From: Sarcocystis neurona
Lineage: Eukaryota; Apicomplexa; Conoidasida; Eucoccidiorida; Sarcocystidae
Length of the DNA stretch: 64,000 nt
Assembly: GCA_000727475.1 (NCBI GenBank)
Contig: KL647290.1
Location: 5,362,405-5,426,404, forward strand
Reading direction: 5' to 3'
Shown here: piece by piece, positions 22,901-35,799 of the stretch
Numbering within the stretch: position 1 is the stretch's first letter
How the letters are laid out: each line of letters begins with the position of its first letter
Position numbers and translations under genes: made by a program
The notes under the pieces: generated by a model
What the model was told of the DNA's origin: nothing
What the model saw: only the letters and a program-made list of their open reading frames with translations
The model's database searches: none

Positions 22901-24179
22901 GCCATCCTCCAGCCGCCTCACATGACAAGCCGTTGGGAAGTGAGTGTCCACACACAAGCTGCAAAAGACGCCAAATACATACACATATACACGTGTAACT
23001 ACACATATCGCAGTCGCTAGCATACGCAGGTGCAGGTAGCCACAGCTGTAGACACGCGAAGTCGTCCCCTCGTTGAAGCTGTGAATGACGGCGAAATACG
23101 CCTGTTTTTGCAGGCGGGATTCTCACCGTTCCCGGATCTGACCCCACCTTTGACACACTTCCTTACCGCTTTCCTCGTCATTCAACACCGCTTCGAAACG
23201 TGGAGAAAACGGAGAAACAAGCAGCACGCGAGTATCCGGAGGGGTTCTCATCGACGGCAGGAGGTACACGGGGACGGGCTCCAGCTCCTGAAAAGCACAA
23301 ACGTCTGTGCTTTTGAATCCTTATTGCACAGGCCCAGCACTCAATATATACACCCTAGTCATATACGTACGGATGTACATCACACATATATACACCGCAC
23401 ACCTGTCTCCTCTCTGCGTGTGTGTCTGGTATGAAGTTGTTCTGATATATCCATGCAAACACAGACTGCGCAGCACACACAGACATACGTGGAACAAAGT
23501 TCACAGCTCGAGTGTTGCCAGCATCTACAAAACAGATGAAGATCGCCACCTATGGCGGAGCCTCTTTGCAGGTTGCGACGCTGTGCGGCACCTCGTCGTC
23601 GAAGGCTGTAGTGCCTGAGACGCAGCCGATTCAACGGCAAATCATTTTTCTAAAACAAAATCCTCTCCTTTTATGGCACAGGGAGAACAAGCTCTGGTGT
23701 CAGTCCTTGGTGGGCCGCGCAGGCGTTCCGCCACAAAGGTGCCTCTGTCTCCGGTCTTCTTAAACCGGCCGTTGAGTTCAAGCAGGCGAGTGCTCTCGCA
23801 GAAGTCAACTCAACCTCGAAACATCTGATGTCTTGCGCGGCTCACAAGGAAGTTTCTTCCTGCCCAACATCCCGCATTTCGTCTAATTTTCTAGGGCTCC
23901 TTTCCCCAGCTGCTCAATGAGAGTGGCGCGCGCCCGGCCGCCAGCCCACACACGCTGGGTGATTTTGCCCGGGTACCAGTGTTCGCGCGAGGCACCAGCA
24001 CATACACACATATATGTAGAAATACTGGCTCTCCGGCTCCCAAGTCTCCGTACGGAGGATTGACAAGGACAGACACACGCATCACTTGTTCACCTGTTCA
24101 CTCTCCTCATGTGACTGAATTTTGGATAGCGCACAGCCACCTCATTCGAACAGTCGCTCTTCGTCACGTGTTCACGTTT
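19940..24179. other. Intergenic region between SPEF2-like and nuclease genes
   Basis: This holds the 5' flank of the minus-strand SPEF2-like gene and the 3' flank of the minus-strand nuclease gene. Open frames of 60-190 codons occur on both strands (for example 20,760-21,338 minus and 23,030-23,434 plus). None has a motif or splice-consistent neighbours. Coccidian promoters lack a TATA box, so no core promoter is called. CA/TA microsatellites start here (20,540; 22,980; 23,345; 24,000). Confidence 0.5.
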
Positions 24180-24347
24180 CTACAAAGTTGGTAAGTGATC
24201 TTCAGCCTCATCTTTCGACAGCAAGAGCTTCCTTGCGGTCCTGCGCAGCATGTGCTCGCACCAATAAACGGCGGCGGAAAGTTCCCTTACCCGCAGTCTT
24301 TGCTCAGTTTTCTCCTCGCTGTCGGGATGTTGCCACGTGACGTAGAC
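24180..24347 (-). CDS. DIS3L2: Nuclease exon P, last exon
   Basis: The acceptor CTGCGGCTGCTGCTCAG has a fair pyrimidine tract. It encodes VYVTWQHPDSEEKTEQRLRV then RELSAAVYW, matching the DIS3L2 C-terminal LVWEPED...ITIFSLVEV. The frame ends at TAG 24180-24182. A good donor (CGG/GTAAGG) lies within, so an alternative ending further downstream is possible. The frame is also open upstream to about 24,467. Confidence 0.78.
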   Translation of the reverse strand, partial: VYVTWQHPDSEEKTEQRLRVRELSAAVYWCEHMLRRTARKLLLSKDEAEDHLPTL

Positions 24348-27300
24348 CTGAGCAGCAGCCGCAGGCAAGTCAACAACGAGAAACTGGCGGCTGCACGCAG
24401 GGGGCAGCAACAACTGTTTCCCTTCCCGACGCACTTCGAAGAAGTGACAGCGCGATCCTACACACACCCACTCTTTTCTGCAGGCGCGTCAGACTCATGA
24501 CGCGTTCAAGACCTGCCTTCCTCTCGAAATTTCCTCGCACGGCAATATGGATACTACCGGTCAGCGAAGACAAGTGTAACATATATTTTTACATAAACCA
24601 GCAGTCTTTAAAAGAAAAGTCTTCTCAAACAGTCTGCGCTCAACAGGCGACCTTTGTTTTTCAAGATATACTTGTCAAGAAAGAAACACCGCCCGCTGGT
24701 AGCTGCGCACTCTTCCGGCTTCCGTTTTTGCGGAGGAAAACACGGTTGCGCGTCTTCCCCCTTCCGGGCACCTTGCCTACGTTCAAGTGCGCTTTTAGTC
24801 ATGGCCTACAGAAATCCCCTACGACTATAGAGTAGTAATTTGAGACACAATCGTCTCCCGCCGCCCCTTCGAAGCAAACTCAGCCGCCTGTTATCGTCCT
24901 CCTTGACACAGGAAGTTGCTGCCGTGGGTCTCTCACACGCACGTGACTCAGACGTCGCGCAGCCGCTTTGTTGTCGCGGTATCTGCTCTCACCAAAAATT
25001 TGTCGAAGTCCCTGCGTTCAGCAGGTTCGTACAAGTTTAGCGACTCCTTACAAATATACATACGTATATATACAAACATACGTATCATCACTGTCTATAT
25101 AGTAACAAAGAGACAGGCAGCCATTTACGTGTCCAGATAACGAGTCCGACACAAGTGCACGTGTACGTGCAGGACGTGTCTACTAACTTCACAAATTATC
25201 TACCTAGTGAAGAAGACGCTCTCTACGCAGACGACGCTCCCGACGACAGCAGAGTGTGCTGCGGCGGCGGGGAAGGGAAGACTGTTCGCTTTTTTTTTGC
25301 TGTGAAAGGTTGGATGGACTGTCCTGCCATGGTGGCCGGGAAGCAAAGCGTTTTCCTACAACGACACGAGAGTATCGACGGTTTCACGTTGAGCAGCAAG
25401 TCGGATTCGACAGCAGAAAAAGGCGGAGAGAGCAGAGGGACAAGTCCTGTCTTGCACAGACAGAAGTATACTTCTCGGCAGTTTCTCCCCTATCAAAAAA
25501 ACTCTGGTGAAGAAGACGTTTAACGCTCTCGAGAGTATTCTCTGAAAGTTTCATCCGTCGACGGGAACTTCTTGAAGAAGAGACTGTTTCATTTTCTTCA
25601 ACGGGTCACACACGACAGCCGGGCTCGCCCACACTTCTTGCTGCGCAGCGCAGATCGAAGGCACGTTCTTCCCCAAGCAGAGGAAGACGTGCACACGAAA
25701 ATTCTCGTTTTTCTCTGTCTCGAAGAAGCGTCCACGACAAATTCACCCGACAGCTGCAACACATGTCTCTTGACCCGTGCAACGCATGCACAAACATACG
25801 AAGACGCAAACAGCGGAGTTCCCCCGGGAAGTCACACATCTGCTTGCTAATCTACGACGCTACGGAGACCCCTTCGGAGAGGACGTTGTCGCTGTTCACG
25901 TTCATTTCTGTTGACGAGCGACGCGTTTCTATCTACGCATGCACTCGAAAAAGAAACGTCGGGAAGAAGAACCCGAGCCCCACCTCGTTCATACATAGAC
26001 AGACACATGTGGACAGGTAGACGGATGGATAAATACAGACAGAAATATATTCGTAAATAAGGGCAGACACGTGTGTGTGGATCGCGAAGTACAGACAGAC
26101 ATATGGACAGATAAATACAGACAGATATATGCAGAGACAAAGACAGACAGATAAATGGATAGGTAGACGCCGACAGTGAGAGATGTAGTTGTAGACAAAT
26201 AGACGGATAGATTCATGAAGACAGATACGTGGACAGATAGATACAGAGAGATTTCTCGATAAATAAATACAGACAGACAGGTGTATGGATAGGTTAATAC
26301 AGACAGACATATGGATAGACAAATACAGACAGATATACGGACAGATAGGTACCGACGAATAGGTGTGTGGTTATGGAGAGGTAGACGGATACGTATATAT
26401 AGGCAGACGTATGGATAGACAAATACAGACAGAGATATGGAGAGATTAACACAGACAGATATGGGGATAGACAAAATCGACGGATGGATACACGGATGCA
26501 GACAGATACACAGATAGATACATATAGACAGATAGACACACATTCACGTGCACATATATATACATATACACACATATATATATGTATGTAATCTATACAT
26601 ATATATACATTTATGTACAAAGAAACACTTCTGGTGAAGACGCTGTGACGTCCTACTTCTCGTTCTCGGAGGCGGACGTAGTCCTGCACCGGCCCTCGGT
26701 GTCTGAAGCCTTGGGGCAGCGGTATCTGCTGCTGCGGACGCTCGCACAGAGAGACGCAAATGCTGCGGCAGAACGATCCTCATTCAAAAAAGTCTTTCGA
26801 CTGACCATGCGGAGATACGTATACCTCAATACAGCAGTATCTGCCGTTGTATACAAACGTACCCACATATATATAGGCAGACAGATAAACAGATATATAG
26901 ATACATAGTAGACATGCATAAATAGGGAGACGCAGAGACACACACCTAAGCAGAGAGGGAGACAGAGATACGTATAGACACATATATATTTGCGAGTAAA
27001 TGGATACACAGATATAAACACATAGAGAGGTAATTCTAGAGAGAGATAGAGATATGTATACCGACCAACACACAGGTAAATATTAGCAGACAAATTTCCA
27101 GACGAATACAGGCGGAGGACGACGTCCACCGCAGAGTCTCCTTCTCCCTCTGTCTTTCTGTGTCACAATACTTCACGTTGGTGGCGAGTTCCTCAAAACT
27201 ATATACACCTGTCGATATACATATAAATATATGTAGATAGATAGACAGGTATATAGACGCACACAGGGAAGTAGTCCTGGACCGACGAAGAGGCAGACTT

Positions 27301-30300
27301 GACCGAGACACAGGTACACATCGACAAAGAAATACAACGGTTGATAGCGGGAAGCAAATTGAAGTGCAGCCGCTGATCCTGGGAAGCGCACGCGCGTTGT
27401 CTCGTTCACAGAAACGAAGAAGTTCCTCTTCCTAGACAGACGTACACGCGCCGTGGGCACACATTGGGGGCCGCCTGTGGCCAGACACACATGTGTTTAC
27501 CGCGAGCAGGACTTTTGTACATCGCAAGAAAAGGCGCTTCTGCCCCATTCGAAGGAACAAGAAAAAAGAGAGAGAGAAGAAGGCAGAGAGAGGAAATAAA
27601 GAAAAGAGAAAAGCCACCCCAAGCTACCCTTGCAGTCCCTGCATTTGCCGCGGACTCACGCACGAAGCTGCTATATTTCCCCCCTTTCCTGCCTCGGCGG
27701 TCACCAGCTGTCCTCCACCGACTGGTCTACACATCAGCGACGCACGAATAAAAGAAGGAAAAGAAGGAAGAAAAGGAGGACGGATGACTTCCTGGCAGAA
27801 TGCAGACCCTCAACGAATCCAATCACAGTTGCTGCTGCTACGCTGCTGCTGCGCTGGTACGCTGCTGCTACTGGTGCGCTGCTGCTGCTGGTACGTTGTT
27901 GCTGCTACGCTGCTGCTGCAGGAAGTGCTACCCTTTCACGCACGCCAATCCTCTCACGACGACGGCGGCCCCCTTCCGCCCCTTTGCACACACACGACGG
28001 TGTTTTTCTTCCTTCTTTTCCTCTGTGTTTCGCTTTTCTGTAAAAGACCAGACTACAAGCATACATATAGACATGCTCAAAGTTGTGCGGAGCGTATACG
28101 TGTGTGCTTGCCGATGACAGCCTGATGGCGCTGCCGTTTCTTCGTGTTGACAGCAGAGCACCAGCACCTCACGCCGTCGCACGGCAGGGGCCCCCCTACG
28201 TAGCAGTAAATTGCGACTTTCGCAGCTTCCAGAACCACCGCCGGTCGGCGCTGTCCATGCTCCTCACCCCCACCCCCCCCCCTTCCTCCCGCTGTTTCTG
28301 CTCAAACAGAAATTTGGCGAAGAAGAAGCGTTCGGGTCACTTCTCGTGAGCGTCGTCTTGAAGAGACAGGAGTCTGAAGAAGTGCTGCTGACCGCATTCC
28401 TGTGCAAGTCAACGAGCGCGGACTCTTGTTGCACATATTTTGTACTCCCACCCACACACCCATACACAGACATATATTACATATCTATTTTATTCTCGTC
28501 CTCCCTATGCTTCTCACTCTGTATCTCCCGGTGTACATATATATGCATGCACGGACGCACATAGAAGTCACCGTGCATGCACGTGTGTGTTTCTGGCTGC
28601 GGCATCTTTCTTCCCCGCTCTTCCTCATTCAACATGCATACATATACACACAGAGAGTAATATATATGCCCACACCAACATATCTCACATATGCATATAT
28701 ATGTACATAAGTGTGTACGTGTATATGTGTGCCCGTAGTAAGGAACAGAAACATATACATATATATATGTATATGCAAGCGCGGACACGGTAGGACACCT
28801 GTGTAGACACGAAGAAGTGACCCTACGCGGAGAAAATTTTGGGCAGCGGAAGAGGAACTCACGCTGTGGAGTGGCAACGAAATTTCTTCAAAAACGCGAG
28901 ACCTCGAGGCTTCCGTCTCATAAGGAATTAGCTGCAGGACAGCAGACACCCGCTTGTAGGAAGGTATCCATTCATATATATAAGTATACGCACGCACATA
29001 CATACCCAGGCAAGAACTGCGCATGCACCAGTATCCATACATATACATATATGTATATAGAGTTCAGGACAGCAGACACCCGTTTGTGGAGAAAAATACA
29101 TATATATATTACTGTATACGCGCACACGCATCTACCCAAGCAAGAACTGCGCACTCATCTCTATATGTACAGATATATGTCTATGTATCCATATATATAT
29201 ATATGTCTATAGCCAGGACAGCAAACACTCGCTTGTGAAGAAAGAAGAAGAAATTGGTGTACACGAAAAAACAAAAGCAAGAGGTGCGCAGTGACGTACA
29301 GCGGTGCACTCCACCACACATACGTGTATATATATATTCGTACTGTTAGGGAAATACATAGTATATAGTAGAGGCTCTCAACCAGCCACATCTATATATA
29401 CATGCAGATATATACACACATATATGTATCCAGTCATACACGTGTGTGTACGCAAGCAGCTTTGTCTACGGGGATTGATATATCTATGAACGTGGCCGCG
29501 TCTTTTCTGGCCGAGAAGTGTATGGAGAAGATAAATGTAGAAATTGCAGCTATGTTGTCAAGAACCCCTTCTTGCCAAGAAATGAACTTCATTCACACGC
29601 TGTTGCACGTCGTATACACCTAAATGCTTTCCTCACAAACGTGTCTACTTAGGTATATCTCTATCCGTGTATATATATATATCAAATGATATATGTGTAG
29701 ATATATATATATATATGTATAGATGCAGATCCGCGGATGGATACATGTTTTCTTCACACACGCATCTACATCAACATACGTTTATCTATCTATATATCTA
29801 TCTCTCTCTCTACATATATATGTGTACAAGTATACACTATATATATATATATAGATCCGAACATGGATACACGTATTCGTCACACACATTTCTATATTGA
29901 TATACACATGTGTATATATATATATCTGTCTATTGTATATACAACAGATGATATATATATATGTATATGTATGGAATGATACATATTTCCCTCACAAACG
30001 TATCTATATCGATATACCTGTATACATAGATATATATATGAAATGATATATATAGATAGAAACAAATATACATACACGCATATATATATGTGTAGATACA
30101 GGGACAGATTGACGGATGAGAGCCTTGTGGATGTGTGCGTGAAGCGCTGCTCTAAAAGAAGATACACGAGAATATAATGGATATATACATACATATGTGC
30201 AGGGTGGCACAGCTACATGTATATATCTAACTTTACCTATAGACGCATATATACACATCTGTCGAGTATCGCGGTGTGCATGCGCAGACGCAGAAGCTTA

Positions 30301-33300
30301 CACACATATATCGGAAGAGATAAGGAGACCTAACAGGAAAAAAAAAGACGGGGGGAGAGCAGCTGTGCAGTACTTTCCTATAGACATGCATACATACATC
30401 TATAGGGGTAGTTCTACGTATATACCTACATATGTATATGTATATACGCAGGACTTTTGTCTGCATGCGAGGATGAGGAATACTACGTGGGCGAGGAGCG
30501 CAGCAGCGCTTCAACGTCGTTGCCGCAAAAGGCACACCGCACAGTACGCGAGGGACATTTATATGATATACATGTAAAAGTATATGCATGCATGCGTCGG
30601 AGAAGGGCACATGGAAGAGAAAAGGAGAAAGCGCACAGATATAGAAGCCCAACGAGAAGAAGAGCAGCGCGTACCTTCACCCTGTTCAGCAGGGGGATGA
30701 AGACGTTGATGAATTTTTCGGATAGCAGCGTTATGACCCCTGCATGCTCAGCGTGTCACCACCCTCAACCAGCAGCCAAGAAGAAATTGCCGTCTTCTCT
30801 TTCTTTTTAGGAGGTTTTCCCTATCACGCGGACTCCCCTTTTACGCAGATACATTTCTATCCATATAGGTGCGAATGCAAAACTACACATATACATATAT
30901 ATATGTGAAGACATGTATATGTGCGTGTGTACTCAAGAAGGTACAACCGTACGAACAGAAAAATCGATTCATATATATACATATATGTATATTTGCTGCC
31001 GCACCACCACGTACATATATGTAGATATAAAGGCGACACACACTTTTTTAGTTGAACCGCGCCTTTAATCCACACAGATACACTTCTGTGTACTCATGTA
31101 TAGATATACAATTAAATATATACACATACACATAGACGTGTCGGTATATATGTATGCAAGAACGTATAAACGTACGTGTAGAGGGACACCTATACGAAGA
31201 AGATGTGTGGCCCGATACACCCGTGTACACAATTTTATATGCATGTGTGTGGACAGACATACATATGTGGGAAGACATATACTTGGGATGAAGTAACGCA
31301 CTTGCCCCACCGTTACCGCGGAAGGCACCTAAAAAACGGCCTTATTACCCCTCGTACATATTGACATAGAAAGGTAAACGCGTGAGTTATACAGGAGAAC
31401 AGGTGCATGCATGCATACATATATACAGAGAGAGATGAGAGGCCTGCAGTCGTCCCCGCATGCAGCGGGGTGCACGTACACCTCGTTTATCAGCAGCAGG
31501 ACACGTGGAAAGTCGCACGCGTCCGCATTCTCGGGAGAGAGGAAGACCGAGGGAACAAGAGAGAGGACAGGAGCAAGTATATCACAAAAAAGCGGAGTAC
31601 GTCTAGCAAGTCGTAAAACTACCACACGTTTTGAATTACGCATGTCTCTATCACACCTCGTCGTTGCCGTTGCTGTCCCTGATGCTCACATACTACTACA
31701 AATGATGCTCCTCCTGCTGCGTGCGCTGCTGTTGCATGTGCTGCTGCTGCATGTGCTGCTGTTGCATGTGCTGCTGCTGCATGTGCTGCTGTTGCATGTG
31801 CTGCTGTTGCATGTGCTGCTGCTGCATGTGCTGCTGCTGCATGTGCTGCTGTTGCATGTGCTGCTGCTGCATGTGCTGCTACTGCATGTGCTGCTGCTGC
31901 ATGTGCTGCTACTGCATGTGCTGCTGCTGCTCGTCCCGCTCGGTTTGTAGCTGTTGGCATGTCTGACGCTTCTGGTGCTGCTGTTGCTGTTCTTCCTCTT
32001 GCTGTGTAGCTGCCACTTTCCCTCTTCTTTCTGCGACTGCTGCGGATACACGCGTAGGCGACAGCACGTTCAACAATTGTCGACAAACTCCTTCTCCCCG
32101 TCCCCCCTCCCGCTACAAGGAATTCGCTTTACTGTAAGCTAAACAAATCGAAAGAGGAAATTCTCCGGACGGGTGCACGGGCGGTAACGGTTGCATGGGC
32201 GGACACAATTTCGCCATCACCGTCTGGCTTTTCTCCTTTGAAACCGAAAACGAAGAGCACAATCCACGAAGATGCGTTCACGCGAACACAGACTTTTCTC
32301 TGTATCAAAATGATCTCCCTGGTAGACCTGCTGTTGTTCTGTCCCGTCTCTACCCTACACCTGCAAACGCCGCTTTTCTATATATCCTCTTCTATGTATC
32401 CTTCTCTCCTCCCGCTATGCATACACATATACAAATATATCCACATAATGTGTACAAACACACACACAAAGGGACACAAAATACATGTATAAATATATAT
32501 GTATATATAGACAGAGACATACACACACGCCCACGTCAGACACACATATCAGATACACATACTACGATAACCGCCATTCACACGTAGAGGTGGAGGTACA
32601 CCGGGCCCACCCATCACACACACATATATATATACACGCACATAGACACGTCCATACATATGCAGAGAAGTGGACGACGGTTTGACGATACGTCTCTTCC
32701 TCGCTTTCGGTTGTCGTGCGCATAGAAGGATACACGAGGCGGGTGACAAAGTGCCGAACGTTTTCCCTTTTCCGGCCGTGGATATATTTGTCTCTTTTGC
32801 CGGTCTACTTCCGGCCCCACGAGCCGTGTATCTTGTCGCCGTCCTCTACACGGGCAGGTGCGTATTTTCACACAAATCCTACGTGCAGACGCAGGACGCA
32901 CGTGGAGCTCGCTGGGAAGAAGTGGAAAAGACTGAGTGTCGCGAAGAGAAAAGAAGAATCCGCAAGTGCCCCGGCAAAGGACGGAAAGGCAGACTCTCCT
33001 TCTACAATTTGTCACATTGTCTTGAGACAGCAGGAATCGGAGGCGCCTGCTACGCGTCGTCTGCTGCTGCTCTGAGGACTTTCTGGTGTCCGTACACGGA
33101 CGCGGTGTACGTACAGCGCAGCGCACGACTGTCAGTCAACTTCGACGCGTGCACACTCCAGCCCATGCACCGGCCGAGAACTGCCGTGGGTACGTCTCTG
33201 CTACAAAAGCGACGTAGCGCCTGGGAGGTGTACGTACGCCGCAGCGCAGGACGACCAGCTAGCTACTTGCCTTTTCCCGGCCGCGGGCGTCGTTCGTGTC

Positions 33301-35522
33301 ACCTGCTTTTCGTTGTGTGTAGGGTTTTCTCTGGGACGAAAAGCGTATAGACGCTGAGGTGTATGTACACTGTAGCAGGTGAACGACACCCTTGCTGTCC
33401 CTCGAGGTGTATGTACACCGCAGCACCGACACCTCCTCAGTGTCTCCAGGTGCACGTGCGTACACTGCGACACATGAGCGATACCTTCGTAATTTATCGA
33501 GGTGTACGTACACTCCAGCACACGACAGGCACCTTCTCAGTGTCTCGAGACGTATGTGCACACACTGGAGCACAGAACCGACGTCTGTCCAATCTGTCGA
33601 GGTGTATGTACACTGCAGCACCTGACCACCTTTTTAAGTGTTTCGTGGTGTACGTACACTGCAGCGGGTTACCACCCACCCACCTCCAGACACGGCAGCA
33701 GACCTCTCCAAAGCGAGAGTCACCACCCGTGCGAGCGGCGAGGCTCTGCGAGCGACTCAGCTAGCTGCAGCGTCTACTTCTAGCATTGCTCCTCCCCTAT
33801 TTTGATGAAGTCAGCCAACCCAAGGGGAAATACGTGTGTTTAACTCCCACTTATTTCTCCCCAACCTTTACACACCCATCTCACAACTTCGCCAACGCAC
33901 GCCTCCTCGCAGCAGTCTACACGCGTCAAATCATGACGCAAAATTCTCTCCTTCCTGCACGCCTTCTTCCGTATCAATCAGCTGCTGGGGCGACAAATTC
34001 TCAGTAGTTGCGTGTATATATATATATATCTTTTATTTATTTACCCAGATGTTTGCATATATATATATATATTTACATAAGAAATCATATACTTGTGTGC
34101 TTGCGTATGTATATATATACCTGAAAGCGGGTATGTATATATATATATATTCATTTTACCTGAGTGCTTGTCCATACGTATACATATCTATATCTATCTA
34201 TATATCTGTATACCTATATATACATATATATATGTAGACATATACATATATATATATATATATAAGTGCATGTAAGTGATTGTGTAGCTTTACTGCTGCA
34301 CGTGTTAACACACTGGAATGTTTGCTGCCGTTGTGGGTGCCTTTGAAGAGGAGAAGCGCAGCGGCAGATGAGAAGATGATGACTCGTTGCCGGGCAGTTC
34401 TCACCGAGATACGGCCGCACGGTCGCCGTCTGCAAGTAGAGCGCGAGGTAGTGCTGCGCAGGAAAGCGAAGAAGACGAAAGCACGCGAGAGACCTGTTCT
34501 GCCGAAGCAAAAGTCGTCCCTGCTGACAAGATGGTAGATAGCAGTGACCCAGCATGAGCATCCCCTGCTGAATGTACAGAGACACAGAGGAGACGCAGAC
34601 AAAGAGAAGGAAAGCTGGTGGGCATGTACGCACGGAGACACGGAGACATGGAGACACGGGGAGACACACATGTACGCACAGGGGGACGCAGACAGAGAGA
34701 CGTGCAGGTGGACATTTCTGGTCCGTCGAGGAATCCCCCACTTTCTTATAAACCTACAGACGAATGTGTCAGCTTCCCTATCCCTCTCTTTCGCTATCTT
34801 CTTCTCTTCGCCCTCTTCATGTGTCTCTGCGTGTATATATGGGAGGCATGCATGGGACCGCACACGTTCGTCTCCGCACGCGTCGACGTGAGGCTGCCAT
34901 TCGTTTCTCTTCTCCTATCCGTCTCCGTGTGAGGGGGCGTATATACGACTGCACACTCGCCACGTAGTACAGAGAGAATATATTTGTGTGCGCGGTCCCG
35001 CCGCTGCCGGCCGAGTCCGCACGCGGGCCGGAAGAAAAGCGAAACGTCTCTGTGTGTGTGTGTGTGTGGGACACTTCTCGTTGGTCGCAACTTTTGCGGA
35101 AGAAGGGGTCCACGCGCAAGGCCAGGGTCTAGGTAAACTTCCGGTCTATCCGTGCAGGACACGCACACAGACAAATGAGGAGGAAAGCAGAGGAAAACGT
35201 TTCCTCCATAAGAGAGAGACGGAGAAAAGTTGGCGTCGCGACGGGGGCGCAGACCTCCCGCACAGAAAAGATTGAGAAAGTCACGCGGGGTCGTGTGTTA
35301 GACGCGCGCCTTAGCTTTCAGACGCGGAGAGGGAACTGCGTTTCTTTCTCTTTCACCTCCTCTCTCCCCCACCTCTCGACAAAACTTCTCCAGCTCTCGA
35401 CTTGCGTTCCGTTTTGCTGTGAAGTGTTGCGCCAGGCGAACCAGTTCTTCCTGCAACGGCAACAGAAGCAGCAGCAACAGCAGCAGCAGCAACAGCAGCA
35501 GCAGCAATAGCAGCAGCAACAA

Positions 35523-35554
<32 letters not shown>

Positions 35555-35766
35555 GCAATAGCAGCAGCAACAACAGCAGCAGCAGCAACAGCAGCAGCAA
35601 TAGCAGACGGAGGCTGTCACCACATACACGTGTATACGCTGTATGTGTTTGTGTGTGGGTGTGGATGTACGGAAGGAAGGGGTCTCGCTGTTTCTCCTTC
35701 TAACGTATATGGACCTTTCAGACACCATCTCCCTCCACATATATGTATGTGCGAGACCTTACATAC

Positions 35767-35799
<33 letters not shown>

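Larger units (their letters stand above)
24348..28862 (-). other. 4.5-kb intron O-P of the nuclease gene
   Basis: Contents: unique sequence to about 25,900, degenerate ACAGATA repeats 26,000-26,530, a unique block 26,630-26,830, TA/CA microsatellites, an A/G-rich block near 27,560-27,620, and a CTG-rich tract at 27,830-27,921. Two plus-strand frames look protein-like (25,155-25,523 and 26,582-26,908) but lack motifs and splice partners. Confidence 0.55.
30740..34404 (-). other. 3.7-kb intron M-N of the nuclease gene
   Basis: It is filled by TA/CA microsatellites, the 15-bp CATGTG minisatellite and the GTGTACGTACAC repeat. Unique stretches at 32,660-33,100 and 33,690-34,000 hold open frames without recognisable domains. 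Confidence 0.6.

Noticed and set aside
31411..31966. Long plus-strand Leu/His/Val and Met/Cys frames
   Set aside because: Pure translation of the 15-bp minisatellite in other frames.
33259..33764. Repeated CTYTS/VYVH frames as a repeat protein
   Set aside because: All six frames are partly open because of the GTGTACGTACAC repeat; no signal, start context or homology.
35298..35600. Poly-Leu or poly-Cys frames (about 100-140 codons) next to exon L
   Set aside because: Produced by the CTG repeat upstream of the acceptor; RNB/S1 homology starts exactly after the TTGCAG.
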